The notes beneath the pieces were generated by a model, which saw only the letters and a list, made by a program, of their open reading frames with translations, was not told where the DNA came from and made no database searches. Below, piece by piece: positions 16,180-24,848 of a stretch of 64,000 nucleotides of DNA. Origin of the DNA: Bacteroidales bacterium (GTDB lineage Bacteria > Bacteroidota > Bacteroidia > Bacteroidales > UBA932); contig JAFZOK010000013.1 of NCBI GenBank assembly GCA_017550655.1, forward strand, positions 62,001-126,000, in the 5' to 3' direction. The position numbers and the translations under genes were made by a program. Positions within the stretch are counted from its first letter, which is position 1. Every line of letters starts with the position of its first letter.

Positions 16180-18756
16180 TTACTCAGCGATGCCTAATGG
16201 CCTTACCGCTGCGGGGGTGGAAGCATTCTGCCTCTGGTCCGTGATAGCGCGCCTTACTCTCTCGTAAAGGAACTTGTTATGGGCTCCGTTGAGAGTTGTG
16301 GTGGCGGTGCCGGCAGCCTTGAACTTGGCCTGGAGCATCTCCAGTTGGCCGAGGATCATTGAAGCAACATCAGAGTTGCCCTTTTCACCAGGATTGTAGA
16401 CGGCACTGATTCCATAAGCTACGAAGCCACTGCCAGTGTACATGTCGCAGAGCTTCTGCACATAAATCTTCTGCATCAGGCGGCGGTAAGCAGCCTCCTG
16501 AGGATCGGCAGGCATAGGAGCAAAGATGATGGCGTTGAGATCGTTGAAGTAGTTCTCGATGGTGTACGCGTTCTTGCCAAGTGTTTCTTCCGCCTCGAAG
16601 AGATTACCCAGCACGCGGCCGCCCAACAGTTTGCCGAGGGTTCCGTTGTAGATACCCTGCATAACTGTCATCCTGTCCTTCTTGGTTTTCCTGAAGATCT
16701 CGTCCTTGAGCAGCCACTTAGGAGTCGTGAAGAAATGTTTCTTGAGGAAGTTCAATGCCTCCTGCTGCTTTGCCTTGGAAACGAAGGTGCGGATATCGCC
16801 TGGCTCCCCGGCAAGTTTCTCTTCAGACATCACTCCGCCTATATACTTGGCCACGTGGTTGATGTACCTCTTATACTGGTCCACGACCTGGTCGTAGATA
16901 TCGCTGAGGTTGGTGTAAGGCTCGTTTGGAGTTGCGGTCCAGGTCTCGATGTTGTCCATGATGACCTTGAGGTTGTTCATTCCGATCTCGTTGCTTTCCA
17001 TGTGGTTGACACCTAGGTCTTCGCTCTGGCAGCGAGGGTCTGAAAGGTCTAATTCATCACCGTATTTGTAAATACCTGTCGGATCCTTGAGCTTTTCGGT
17101 CACAACTTTCTTGAGGTATTCGCTCTCCTCTTCAGGGGTCTTGAACTGAGGATAGTATCTGTAGCCCCACTCGATAGCCCACTTGTCGTAAGGGCCGATA
17201 CAAGGGAAGAGAAGTTCCTGAGGGATGTTGTCCTTTGCCTCGGCAAGATACAGGAAGCGGGCATAGTCCATGATGGATGATGCGTGGCCGTACTTCTTCA
17301 GGAACTCAACGTTCTTGAGATTGTCCACAGTATAGATCGGGCAGGTGCTGCCCGCATAGTTATGCATCAAGCCCAAGGTATGGCCCACTTCGTGGGATGA
17401 CACGAAGCGGATAAGCTCTCCCATAAGCTCTGTTGGAAGCTGCATGTTCCTGGCCATAGGATCTGAAGGGGCGCACTGTACAAAGTACCATTTGCGGAGA
17501 AGATCCATAACATTGTGGTACCAGTTGATGTGGGTCTCGATAATCTCTCCGCTTCTAGGGTCGGATACGTGAGGACCGCTGGCATTTGCCACTTCAGACG
17601 GCTTGTAGACGATCGCTGAATGAGTGGCGTCTTCCAGACTCCAGGTCGGGTCCTCTTCCGGAGTAGGAGCCACCTTGGCCATGATGGCGTTCTTGAAACC
17701 TGCCTGCTCGAATGCTGCCTGCCAGTCGTTTACACCGGCAATAAGATATGGAACCCACTCCTTTGGCGTTGTAGGGTCTATGTATATCACGATTGGCTTT
17801 GCAGGCTCGACCAGCTCTCCATTGATGTATTTCTGGATATCTTCCGGTTTAGGCTCCAGACGCCAGCGGGCTGCAAGGGCTACTTTCTTTACGCCCTGAG
17901 GGTTCATGTCAAAGTCTGTGTACCGCTCTGAGAAATAACCGACTCTTGGATCCACTATACGCCCCTTCATAGGCTCCTTAGGAAGAAGTACCATGGATGC
18001 GTTGTACTCGTAGGTTGCGCTCTGGCCGTTCTCCTTGCCATAGGTGATGACGGTTTTGAACTCGGTGTTGATAGGATAGGTCTTTATCTCCTTGACGTAT
18101 GAACGGTCCTTCATTATGTTCTGGAGAGTGAAGGTACGCTTGATATACTTGTTGTAGTGCAGAAGCGGGTTCTCTGTCAGAAGGAAGTTGGTAACATCAA
18201 TCACGCTCTCGGACTTGTCGTCATTCCATGCGGCAATGTCGAAAGAAGCCACGATTGCAGCGGTGTTGGAGTTCTTTACATTCTGGGCCATGCCTGCGCT
18301 GGCTCTTTCCTCAAGCATCACCTGATGGAGGAATATCTTGTTGCCGGGACCCTTGGAGAAACGGACCATTTCATGGCTGACAACATCACCGGCATAGCCG
18401 TTAAAGCTGCGGCGGGGACCCTCAGCACTCTTTGCGATACGTGAAACCAGCTCGATGTCACGGCCGATGACGCTGTCGTTAATGCTGATATACCACCTGT
18501 CTTCCTGGTTATAGACAGTGGTGAAACCTTTCATCACCTTAGCGTCTTTCTTGACGAACTTATCCAGTGACTCAGGACCTTTTTTCTTAGGAGCCTGACC
18601 CTGTGCCTGTCCGTCCTTCAGAGGAGTCTGGACTGTTGGAACGTTCTTCCTGGCGTCTTTTTTCTTTCTCTGAGCTGAGGCCTGGGATGCATTAAGGCAC
18701 ACTACCGCAGCAATGCAGAGGGCTGACACAAGAGTTGAAATATGCGTTTTTATCAT
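16180..18756 (-). CDS. Secreted zinc-dependent metalloprotease, metzincin type (DUF5117/DUF4953), copy 2
   Basis: An 858-residue protein with a signal peptide and a Lys/Gln/Pro-rich linker to about residue 60. The catalytic motif SHEVGHTLGLMHN fits HExxHxxGxxH, the metzincin zinc signature. It has the large N- and C-terminal regions typical of the Bacteroidota family annotated with DUF5118, DUF5117 and DUF4953. It is strongly similar along its whole length to the gene just upstream, diverging mostly in the signal and linker region and near the C-terminus (VAYGISAVYN). The gap between the two genes is 3 bp, so they form one operon. Substrates are not known. Confidence 0.9.
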   Translation of the reverse strand: MIKTHISTLVSALCIAAVVCLNASQASAQRKKKDARKNVPTVQTPLKDGQAQGQAPKKKGPESLDKFVKKDAKVMKGFTTVYNQEDRWYISINDSVIGRDIELVSRIAKSAEGPRRSFNGYAGDVVSHEMVRFSKGPGNKIFLHQVMLEERASAGMAQNVKNSNTAAIVASFDIAAWNDDKSESVIDVTNFLLTENPLLHYNKYIKRTFTLQNIMKDRSYVKEIKTYPINTEFKTVITYGKENGQSATYEYNASMVLLPKEPMKGRIVDPRVGYFSERYTDFDMNPQGVKKVALAARWRLEPKPEDIQKYINGELVEPAKPIVIYIDPTTPKEWVPYLIAGVNDWQAAFEQAGFKNAIMAKVAPTPEEDPTWSLEDATHSAIVYKPSEVANASGPHVSDPRSGEIIETHINWYHNVMDLLRKWYFVQCAPSDPMARNMQLPTELMGELIRFVSSHEVGHTLGLMHNYAGSTCPIYTVDNLKNVEFLKKYGHASSIMDYARFLYLAEAKDNIPQELLFPCIGPYDKWAIEWGYRYYPQFKTPEEESEYLKKVVTEKLKDPTGIYKYGDELDLSDPRCQSEDLGVNHMESNEIGMNNLKVIMDNIETWTATPNEPYTNLSDIYDQVVDQYKRYINHVAKYIGGVMSEEKLAGEPGDIRTFVSKAKQQEALNFLKKHFFTTPKWLLKDEIFRKTKKDRMTVMQGIYNGTLGKLLGGRVLGNLFEAEETLGKNAYTIENYFNDLNAIIFAPMPADPQEAAYRRLMQKIYVQKLCDMYTGSGFVAYGISAVYNPGEKGNSDVASMILGQLEMLQAKFKAAGTATTTLNGAHNKFLYERVRRAITDQRQNASTPAAVRPLGIAE

Positions 18757-18759
18757 ATA

Positions 18760-21342
18760 CTATTCAGCGATGAAAGGAGGGGTATTCCCGGTAGCAGGAG
18801 TGGAAGCCTTCTGCCTCTGGTCTGTAATGGCGCGCCTTACTCTCTCGTAGAGGAAGCGGTTGTGGGCTCCGTTGAGAGTTGTGGTGGCAGTGCCGGCTGC
18901 CTTGAACTTGGCCTGGAGCATCTCCAGCTGGCCGAGGATCATTGAGGATACATCGGAGTTGCCTTTCTCTTCCGGAGTGTAGATAACCATCATTCCGCCG
19001 GTGGAATTGCCGTTGCCGCTTCCGGTGTACATGTCGCAGAGCTTCTGTACATAAATCTTCTGCATCAGGCGGCGGTATGCGGCCTCCTGAGGGTCTGCAG
19101 GCATAGGGGCAAAGATGATGGCGTTAAGATCGTTGAAGTAGTTCTCGATGGTGTAGGCGTTCTTGCCAAGGGCAACTTCTGCCTTGCAGAGATTGTCAAG
19201 CACACGGTTGTCCACCAGCTTGCCGAGAGTTCCGTTGTAGATACCCTGCATTACTGTGAGCTTGTCCTTCTTGGTCTTCTTGAACACCTCGTCCTTGAGC
19301 AGCCACTTAGGGGTGGTGAAGAAATGCTTCTTGAGGAAGTTCAGTGCTTCCTGCTGCTTTGCCTTGGAAACGAAGGTGCGGATATCGCCAGGTTCTTCTG
19401 CGAGTTTTTCCTCGGACATGATTCCGCCCATATACTTGGCAACGTGGTTGACATACCTCTTGTACTGGTTTACAACCTGGTCGTAAATATCGCTGAGATT
19501 GGTATAAGGCTCGTTAGGAGTTGCTGTCCAGGTCTCGATATTGTTCATTATGAGCTTGAGGTTGTTCATTCCGATCTCGTTGCTCTCCATGTGGTTAACA
19601 CCGAGGTCTTCGCTCTGGTAGCGAGGGTCGCTTGGGTCGGACTCCGTTCCGAACTTGTAGATTCCGGTAGGCTCCTTGAGCTTTTCGGTGACAATCTTCT
19701 TCAGGAAGTCTGCCTCGTCCTTAGGATTGTCGAACTGAGGATAGTACCTGTAGCCCCACTCGATTGCCCAGTTGTCGTAAGGGCCGATGCACGGGAAGAG
19801 AAGCTCCTGAGGGATATTGTCCTTTGCCTCGGCAAGATAGAGGAAGCGGGCATAGTCCATAATGGAGGATGCGTGGCCGTACTTCTTCAGGAATTCCACG
19901 TTCTTGAGATTGTCCACTGTGTATATCGGGCAGTTGCTGCCGGCAAAGTTATGCCTCAGGCCCAGGGTATGGCCAACCTCGTGGGATGACACAAAGCGGA
20001 TGAGTTCTCCCATAAGTTCCGTAGGAAGCTCCATGTTCCTTGCCATAGGATCTGAAGGGGCGCACTGTACAAAGTACCAGTTGCGGAGGAGGTTCATAAC
20101 GTTATGATACCAGTTGATGTGGGTTTCGATAATCTCTCCGCTTCTCGGGTCGGATACGTGAGGGCCGCTGGCATTTGCCACGTCGGACGGCTTGTAGACG
20201 ATGGCGGAATGGGTAGCGTCATCCAGGCTCCAGGCAGGATCCTCTTCCGGAGTCGGGGCGACCTTGGCCATGATGGCGTTCTTGAAGCCTGCCTTCTCGA
20301 AGGCTGTCTGCCAGTCGTTTACACCTGCTATCAAGTAAGGAACCCACTCCTTTGGAGTTGTAGGGTCAATGTATATCACGATAGGCTTCTGCGGCTCCAC
20401 GAGCTCTCCGCTGAGGTATTTCTGAAGGTCTTCCGGTTTAGGTTCCAGTCTCCAGCGGGCAACAAGGGAAACGCTCTTTACGCCCTGAGGGTTCATGTCA
20501 AAGTCCGTGTACCTTACGGTGAAATAACCAACGCGCGGATCAACGATACGGCCCTTCATAGGTTCCTTAGGAAGCAGAACCATGGAAGCGTTGTACTCGT
20601 AAGTAGCGCTCTGGCCGTTTTCCTTACCGTAGGTTATCACGCTGCGGAACTCGGTGTTGATAGGAAATGTCTTGATCTCGGAAACATAGCAGCGGTCCTT
20701 CATGAAGTTCTGCAGGGTGAATGTCCTCTTCAGGTATTTGTTGAAGTGAAGAAGCGGATTCTCCGTCAGAAGGAAGTTGGAAACTTCAATAAGGTTCTCC
20801 GACTTGTCATCGTTCCAGGCAGCGATGTCGAACGATGCTACGATTGCCGTGGTATTGGAATTCTTCACATTCTGGGCCATGCTTCCGGTTGCCCTTTCCC
20901 TCAGCAATACCTGATGCAGGAATATCTTGTTGCCAGGGCCTTTTGAAAATCTTACCATAGCCTCGCCGACAATGTCACCGGCATAGCCGTTGAAGCCTCT
21001 CCTGCCGCCCTCGGCGCTCTTGGCGATACGGGAAACCAGCTCGATGTCTCTTCCGATTATGGAATCGTTGATGCTGATGTACCACTTGTCTTCCTGATTG
21101 TAGACAGTGGTGAAACCCTTCATGATCTTGGCGTCTTTCTTGACAAATTTCTCCAGGGACTCCGGACCTTTCTTCTTGGCTGGAGTCTGGCCCTGCGGAC
21201 CGCCTTCTCCGCCCGGAATCTGGCCTGGAGGAGGGAAGTTGCCTCTCTGAGCGGCAGCCTGAGGAGCGTTGAGCATAAATACGGCTGCAATGCAGAATGC
21301 TGACACGATAGTTGTCAGACTTGATTTAGAGATACGGTTCAT
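18760..21342 (-). CDS. Secreted zinc-dependent metalloprotease, metzincin type (DUF5117/DUF4953), copy 1
   Basis: An 860-residue paralogue of the following gene, with signal peptide and a Pro/Gly/Gln-rich linker (about 33-58). The zinc motif is SHEVGHTLGLRHN, with Arg where the other copy has Met, followed by FAGS rather than YAGS. Near the C-terminus it has GNGNSTGGMMVIY in place of the sibling's sequence. Both end in IAE. The pair is the product of a tandem duplication. It is the promoter-proximal gene of the pair. Confidence 0.9.
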   Translation of the reverse strand: MNRISKSSLTTIVSAFCIAAVFMLNAPQAAAQRGNFPPPGQIPGGEGGPQGQTPAKKKGPESLEKFVKKDAKIMKGFTTVYNQEDKWYISINDSIIGRDIELVSRIAKSAEGGRRGFNGYAGDIVGEAMVRFSKGPGNKIFLHQVLLRERATGSMAQNVKNSNTTAIVASFDIAAWNDDKSENLIEVSNFLLTENPLLHFNKYLKRTFTLQNFMKDRCYVSEIKTFPINTEFRSVITYGKENGQSATYEYNASMVLLPKEPMKGRIVDPRVGYFTVRYTDFDMNPQGVKSVSLVARWRLEPKPEDLQKYLSGELVEPQKPIVIYIDPTTPKEWVPYLIAGVNDWQTAFEKAGFKNAIMAKVAPTPEEDPAWSLDDATHSAIVYKPSDVANASGPHVSDPRSGEIIETHINWYHNVMNLLRNWYFVQCAPSDPMARNMELPTELMGELIRFVSSHEVGHTLGLRHNFAGSNCPIYTVDNLKNVEFLKKYGHASSIMDYARFLYLAEAKDNIPQELLFPCIGPYDNWAIEWGYRYYPQFDNPKDEADFLKKIVTEKLKEPTGIYKFGTESDPSDPRYQSEDLGVNHMESNEIGMNNLKLIMNNIETWTATPNEPYTNLSDIYDQVVNQYKRYVNHVAKYMGGIMSEEKLAEEPGDIRTFVSKAKQQEALNFLKKHFFTTPKWLLKDEVFKKTKKDKLTVMQGIYNGTLGKLVDNRVLDNLCKAEVALGKNAYTIENYFNDLNAIIFAPMPADPQEAAYRRLMQKIYVQKLCDMYTGSGNGNSTGGMMVIYTPEEKGNSDVSSMILGQLEMLQAKFKAAGTATTTLNGAHNRFLYERVRRAITDQRQKASTPATGNTPPFIAE

Positions 21343-21407
21343 ATAAGATGTTTTAAATGATTTTCACGTTTTCAAAGATACGAAAAGATATGCATAAAAG
21401 GATGCTC

Positions 21408-21527
21408 GGGGCGATGGTATCTTGCAACATAATGAGTATCAGCTATATACAAAATAACCGCATCTCTTCAGATACGGTTATTTTAGAACTATTTGGTTTT
21501 AAGGCACTTGCAAAGCACCATCGCCCC
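21408..21527. mobile_element. MITE-like palindromic element, copy C
   Basis: Terminal inverted repeats GGGCGATGGTATCTTGCAA and TTGCAAAGCACCATCGCCC, with a central hairpin AAAATAACCG/CGGTTATTTT. It lies just upstream of the protease pair, so copies B and C bracket both genes. Confidence 0.82.
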
Positions 21528-21534
21528 AATGTGC

Positions 21535-21831
21535 TCAACTCTCGGAAGACATCTGCTCCACCACCCAGTCCACTGCCGCGGCGGCGGGGCCGTCAGGTTC
21601 CAGAAGCTTTGCGTTCCTGTAGGCGTCGAGAGCCTGAGGGAAAAGTTTCTGGCGGCTGTACAGGTTGCCCAGAAGGTACCAGGCGTAGGAATTCTTCGGC
21701 TCTTTCTTCAGAAGGGCTGAAAGGCTGGAGTGAGCCTCCTCGTTTCTGCCCTCCCGCATCAGAGCTTCAACCTCCACGGCGGAGATAATCCTGCTCAGTA
21801 TGTCCTTCTTGTCCTGCACCTTAATTGCCAC
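21535..21831 (-). CDS. Small tetratricopeptide repeat protein
   Basis: A 98-residue cytoplasmic protein. Residues 20-85 form about two TPR units (EGRNEEAHSSLSALLKKEPK, then AWYLLGNLYSRQKLFPQAL), with the usual small residues at packing positions. Probably a protein-binding adaptor. It lies 134 bp downstream of rnfA, separated by two hairpins, and its stop codon is next to palindromic element C. Confidence 0.8.
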   Translation of the reverse strand: MAIKVQDKKDILSRIISAVEVEALMREGRNEEAHSSLSALLKKEPKNSYAWYLLGNLYSRQKLFPQALDAYRNAKLLEPDGPAAAAVDWVVEQMSSES

Positions 21832-21863
21832 TATTGAACTAAATCCACTTTTCTCTGCAATTC

Positions 21864-21951
21864 CTGCTAGGTCCTACAATTTTCTATGGGACCTGACAGG
21901 ATTTCCTGTCTTTTTCTGCTAGGTCCCCTAGGAAATAAGGGGACCTGACAG
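21864..21951. repeat. Two tandem hairpin units downstream of rnfA
   Basis: CTGCTAGGTCC ... GGACCTGACAG occurs twice, at 21864-21899 and 21916-21951, a 52-bp period. Each unit is an inverted repeat with a GGTCC/GGACC core. The position 15 bp after the rnfA stop suggests a transcript end or a protective 3' structure for the rnf mRNA. Confidence 0.75.
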
Positions 21952-21965
21952 CTTTTGCTACTTCC

Positions 21966-22583
21966 TTAAACAATACCCTGGAAGCCCATGAAGGCAAGAG
22001 CCAGAAGTCCTGCGGTTATCAGGGCGATTGGAGTGCCCCTAAGAGACTTTGGAACATTGCTGAGTTCCAGCTGCTCCCTCATTCCGGCAAACAGTATGAT
22101 GGCTATTCCGAAACCTATGGCAAGGCTCATTGAGTAAACCACGCTCTCCGCAAGGTTCATCATGTGAGGCTCTCCGCCAAAGGAGAACTCCTTGGTAACA
22201 ACTATCAGGGCTGCACCCAGAACGGCGCAGTTGGTGGTGATCAGCGGCAGGAAGATACCCAGAGCCTGGTAAAGCGTAGGGTTGATCTTCTTGAGGATGA
22301 TTTCCACCATCTGGACCAGGGCGGCGATCACCAGGATGAAGACGATGGTCTGCATGAAGGTGATGTTGATTTCCCTGCCAAACCAGGTGTTTACAAGCAC
22401 GTAGTTCTGGATGAGATAGGTAACCAGGGTTGCAAGTCCCATAACCAGAATCAGCGCAAGGCTCATTCCGAAAGCGGTGGAGATCTTCTTGGAAACGCCA
22501 AGGAACGGGCAGATTCCAAGGAACTGGCTAAGTACTACGTTGTTTACGAATACAGCCGTTATGATTATAATCAGATATTCCAT
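21966..22583 (-). CDS. rnfA: Rnf complex membrane subunit RnfA
   Basis: A 205-residue protein with six transmembrane helices and the family's FLGICPFLGVSKK and TNCAVLGAAL motifs. RnfA and RnfE form an inverted pair in the membrane that passes electrons across it and binds an iron-sulfur cluster through the conserved Cys residues in these motifs. Last gene of rnfBCDGEA; it starts 11 bp after rnfE. Confidence 0.96.
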   Translation of the reverse strand: MEYLIIIITAVFVNNVVLSQFLGICPFLGVSKKISTAFGMSLALILVMGLATLVTYLIQNYVLVNTWFGREINITFMQTIVFILVIAALVQMVEIILKKINPTLYQALGIFLPLITTNCAVLGAALIVVTKEFSFGGEPHMMNLAESVVYSMSLAIGFGIAIILFAGMREQLELSNVPKSLRGTPIALITAGLLALAFMGFQGIV

Positions 22584-22594
22584 AACCTAGTCTT

Positions 22595-23179
22595 TTATTT
22601 GTGAGCCTTAAGCTTGTTGAACAATACCATGAGATATCCCAGAACGATGAATGCTCCAGGAGCCAGAACGAATACGAGCATTCCGTCTGATGAAGAGAAC
22701 TTGTGGTCGAAGGCAGAAAGGTTTCCGAGGACTTCTCTTACCAGACCGATGCAGGTCAGGGCGATTGTGAAACCAATACCGGTTCCTATTCCGTCCAGAG
22801 CACTGTCTATGATTCCGTGCTTGTTGGCAAAGGCCTCAGCCCTGCCGAGCACGATGCAGTTAACCACAATCAGAGGGATGAAGATTCCCAGAGTCTCGTA
22901 GAGAGCCGGCGTGAAGGCCTGCATAACCAGCTGAACAACAGTTACGAATGCGGCGATCACGACGATGTAGCAAGGTATCCTGACCTTGTTCGGAATAATC
23001 GGAGCAAGGAGAGAGATAACTATATTTGAACACAGCAGAACAGCCATAGTGGCCAGTCCCATACCCATACCGTTGATTGCAGACGTGGTGGTTGCAAGCG
23101 TAGGGCACATACCCAGAACCAGAACGAAGGTCGGGTTGTTCTTGACAATACCGTCTATCAGATATTTGAACTTGCTCAT
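22595..23179 (-). CDS. rnfE: Rnf complex membrane subunit RnfE
   Basis: A 194-residue, six-helix membrane protein homologous to RnfA. It carries LGMCPTLATTTSAINGMGMG and VNCIVLGRAEAFA, the conserved Cys-containing motifs of the family. Part of the ferredoxin:NAD+ oxidoreductase that couples electron transfer to Na+ or H+ translocation. It follows rnfG after 3 bp. Confidence 0.96.
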   Translation of the reverse strand: MSKFKYLIDGIVKNNPTFVLVLGMCPTLATTTSAINGMGMGLATMAVLLCSNIVISLLAPIIPNKVRIPCYIVVIAAFVTVVQLVMQAFTPALYETLGIFIPLIVVNCIVLGRAEAFANKHGIIDSALDGIGTGIGFTIALTCIGLVREVLGNLSAFDHKFSSSDGMLVFVLAPGAFIVLGYLMVLFNKLKAHK

Positions 23180-23182
23180 AAC

Positions 23183-23779
23183 TTACTTTTCTGTAGAAAT
23201 ATTGTTAAACACGTTTGCAGCAATCTGCATTGCATCGCAGAATGCCCTTGAGGATATGGTGGATGCGGTGATGGCGTCAATGTCTCCGCCGTCTTTCTTG
23301 ACGGAGATATTGAGGCTGCCGTCCGTAAGGTTCTTTCCGTTCCACTGGGTGATGAACCCGCTCTTCGAGTCAGTGATCTTGGCACCGAGGCCAGGAGTCT
23401 CGGAATGGGAGATCACAGAGGTGTTGTAAACAGCACCGTCAGGGGTAAATCCTACCATTATGGTGAAAGGACCGCCGAATCCCTTGGTGGTAGTGCTCTC
23501 GACTGCATAGCCAACGATTTCTCCGCCCTTCTTTGCCGGATAAACCTTGTTGGTCTTTTCCGGAGCGGAAAGATCTGCTATGATATCCAGAGCCTCCTCG
23601 TAAGGGTTGTTGTCGAATTCAGGAACAACTTCCTTGATGGCGGCGTTCTTCTTTGCCACCTCAGCGGCGCTTATAGGATCCTTGGTCACAGCGTAAACGA
23701 CTGCAACAGCGGCGGATGCGCCCAGGCAAACCAGCGTGAGCACAAGCACCATATTCAAGAGTGATGATTTGATAGCCAT
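23183..23779 (-). CDS. rnfG: Rnf complex FMN-binding subunit RnfG
   Basis: A 198-residue protein with one N-terminal membrane helix and a periplasmic FMN-binding domain. The flavinylation site near residues 168-180 reads DAITASTISSRAF; the attachment Thr is kept, but the usual Gly-Ala of (S/T)GAT is Ala-Ser. The stop and the rnfD-side start are arranged in tight series: its start codon overlaps the last base of the rnfD gene at 23779. Confidence 0.94.
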   Translation of the reverse strand: MAIKSSLLNMVLVLTLVCLGASAAVAVVYAVTKDPISAAEVAKKNAAIKEVVPEFDNNPYEEALDIIADLSAPEKTNKVYPAKKGGEIVGYAVESTTTKGFGGPFTIMVGFTPDGAVYNTSVISHSETPGLGAKITDSKSGFITQWNGKNLTDGSLNISVKKDGGDIDAITASTISSRAFCDAMQIAANVFNNISTEK

Positions 23780-24807
23780 TACTTTTTCTGCGCCTCCTTC
23801 GCAAATCGTTTAGGTTGGAACTTGTTCAGCAGAGGAACGGTGGAGTTCATAATCAGTATCGCGAAGGAAACTCCTTCAGGATAAGCTCCAAACGTTCTGA
23901 TAAGAACCGTGATTACACCGATTCCGATACCGAAAATCACCTGTCCCTTGGTTGTCATAGGAGAGGTTACATAATCTGTAGCCATGAAGAAGGCTCCCAG
24001 AAGCAAACCTCCGTTGAGAACGTGGAATACAGGATCCAGATACTTGGAGGAATCGCCGAGATAAAGGGCTCCTGCAAACACGAATACGGTAAGGAGAATA
24101 CTCAGCGATATCCACGGCTTGATCACCCTTCTGCAAAGCAGATAGATGAAGCCCAGAATCAGGACTACTGCGGAAAACTCGCCGGCGCTGCCACCCATAT
24201 TCGCAAACAGAAGCTGTGTGTAGGAAAGACCCGGATTAGCCATAATCTCTTCCATAGCCACACCCTTTGCCAGCTGCTCCTTCACGAATCCCAGAGGAGT
24301 TGCACCGCTGGTTGCGTCCAGGGCTGCGGAAGCAAAGTCTCCGTTGCCGAAAAGATATCCGGTTTCAGGAGCGTGGAATGCGGTTCCCGTCATGAGGACA
24401 GGGAAAGAAACCAGCAGAACCACGCGGGCTACCAGAGCCGGATTGAAAAGATTCTGTCCCAGACCGCCGAATGTCATCTTGGCGATGCCTATTGCAACAA
24501 GGGCGCCGATAACGATCAGCCACCAAGGAGAGCAGACCGGAAGGTTCAGGGCCAGAAGGACTCCCGTAACCACTGCGGACAGGTCTCCGACGGTGCTTTT
24601 GCCCTTGAGCAAAAACTTCTGGATCAGGTACTCGAAAACGACACAGGCAAGTACGCTCACGCATACAAGATGTATCGCGCTCAGACCGAAGAACCAGATT
24701 GATACCAGAACGGCAGGAAGGAGTGCGATAATCACATCCCCCATCAGCCTCCTGGTATTATCCTTCCCGTGAACGTGAGGGGAAGGAGAGACAATCAATG
24801 TATTCAT
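23779..24807 (-). CDS. rnfD: Rnf complex membrane subunit RnfD
   Basis: A 342-residue polytopic membrane protein with a covalent FMN site in DATSGATPLG near residue 166. The N-terminal SPSPHVHGKDNTRRLMGDV and the C-terminal GVSFAILIMNS motifs are typical. It passes electrons between RnfC and RnfG and takes part in ion movement. Confidence 0.96.
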   Translation of the reverse strand: MNTLIVSPSPHVHGKDNTRRLMGDVIIALLPAVLVSIWFFGLSAIHLVCVSVLACVVFEYLIQKFLLKGKSTVGDLSAVVTGVLLALNLPVCSPWWLIVIGALVAIGIAKMTFGGLGQNLFNPALVARVVLLVSFPVLMTGTAFHAPETGYLFGNGDFASAALDATSGATPLGFVKEQLAKGVAMEEIMANPGLSYTQLLFANMGGSAGEFSAVVLILGFIYLLCRRVIKPWISLSILLTVFVFAGALYLGDSSKYLDPVFHVLNGGLLLGAFFMATDYVTSPMTTKGQVIFGIGIGVITVLIRTFGAYPEGVSFAILIMNSTVPLLNKFQPKRFAKEAQKK

Positions 24808-24848
24808 TTGTCGTACAATTTTAATTCATTAACAATCCGCCTCCCCGA

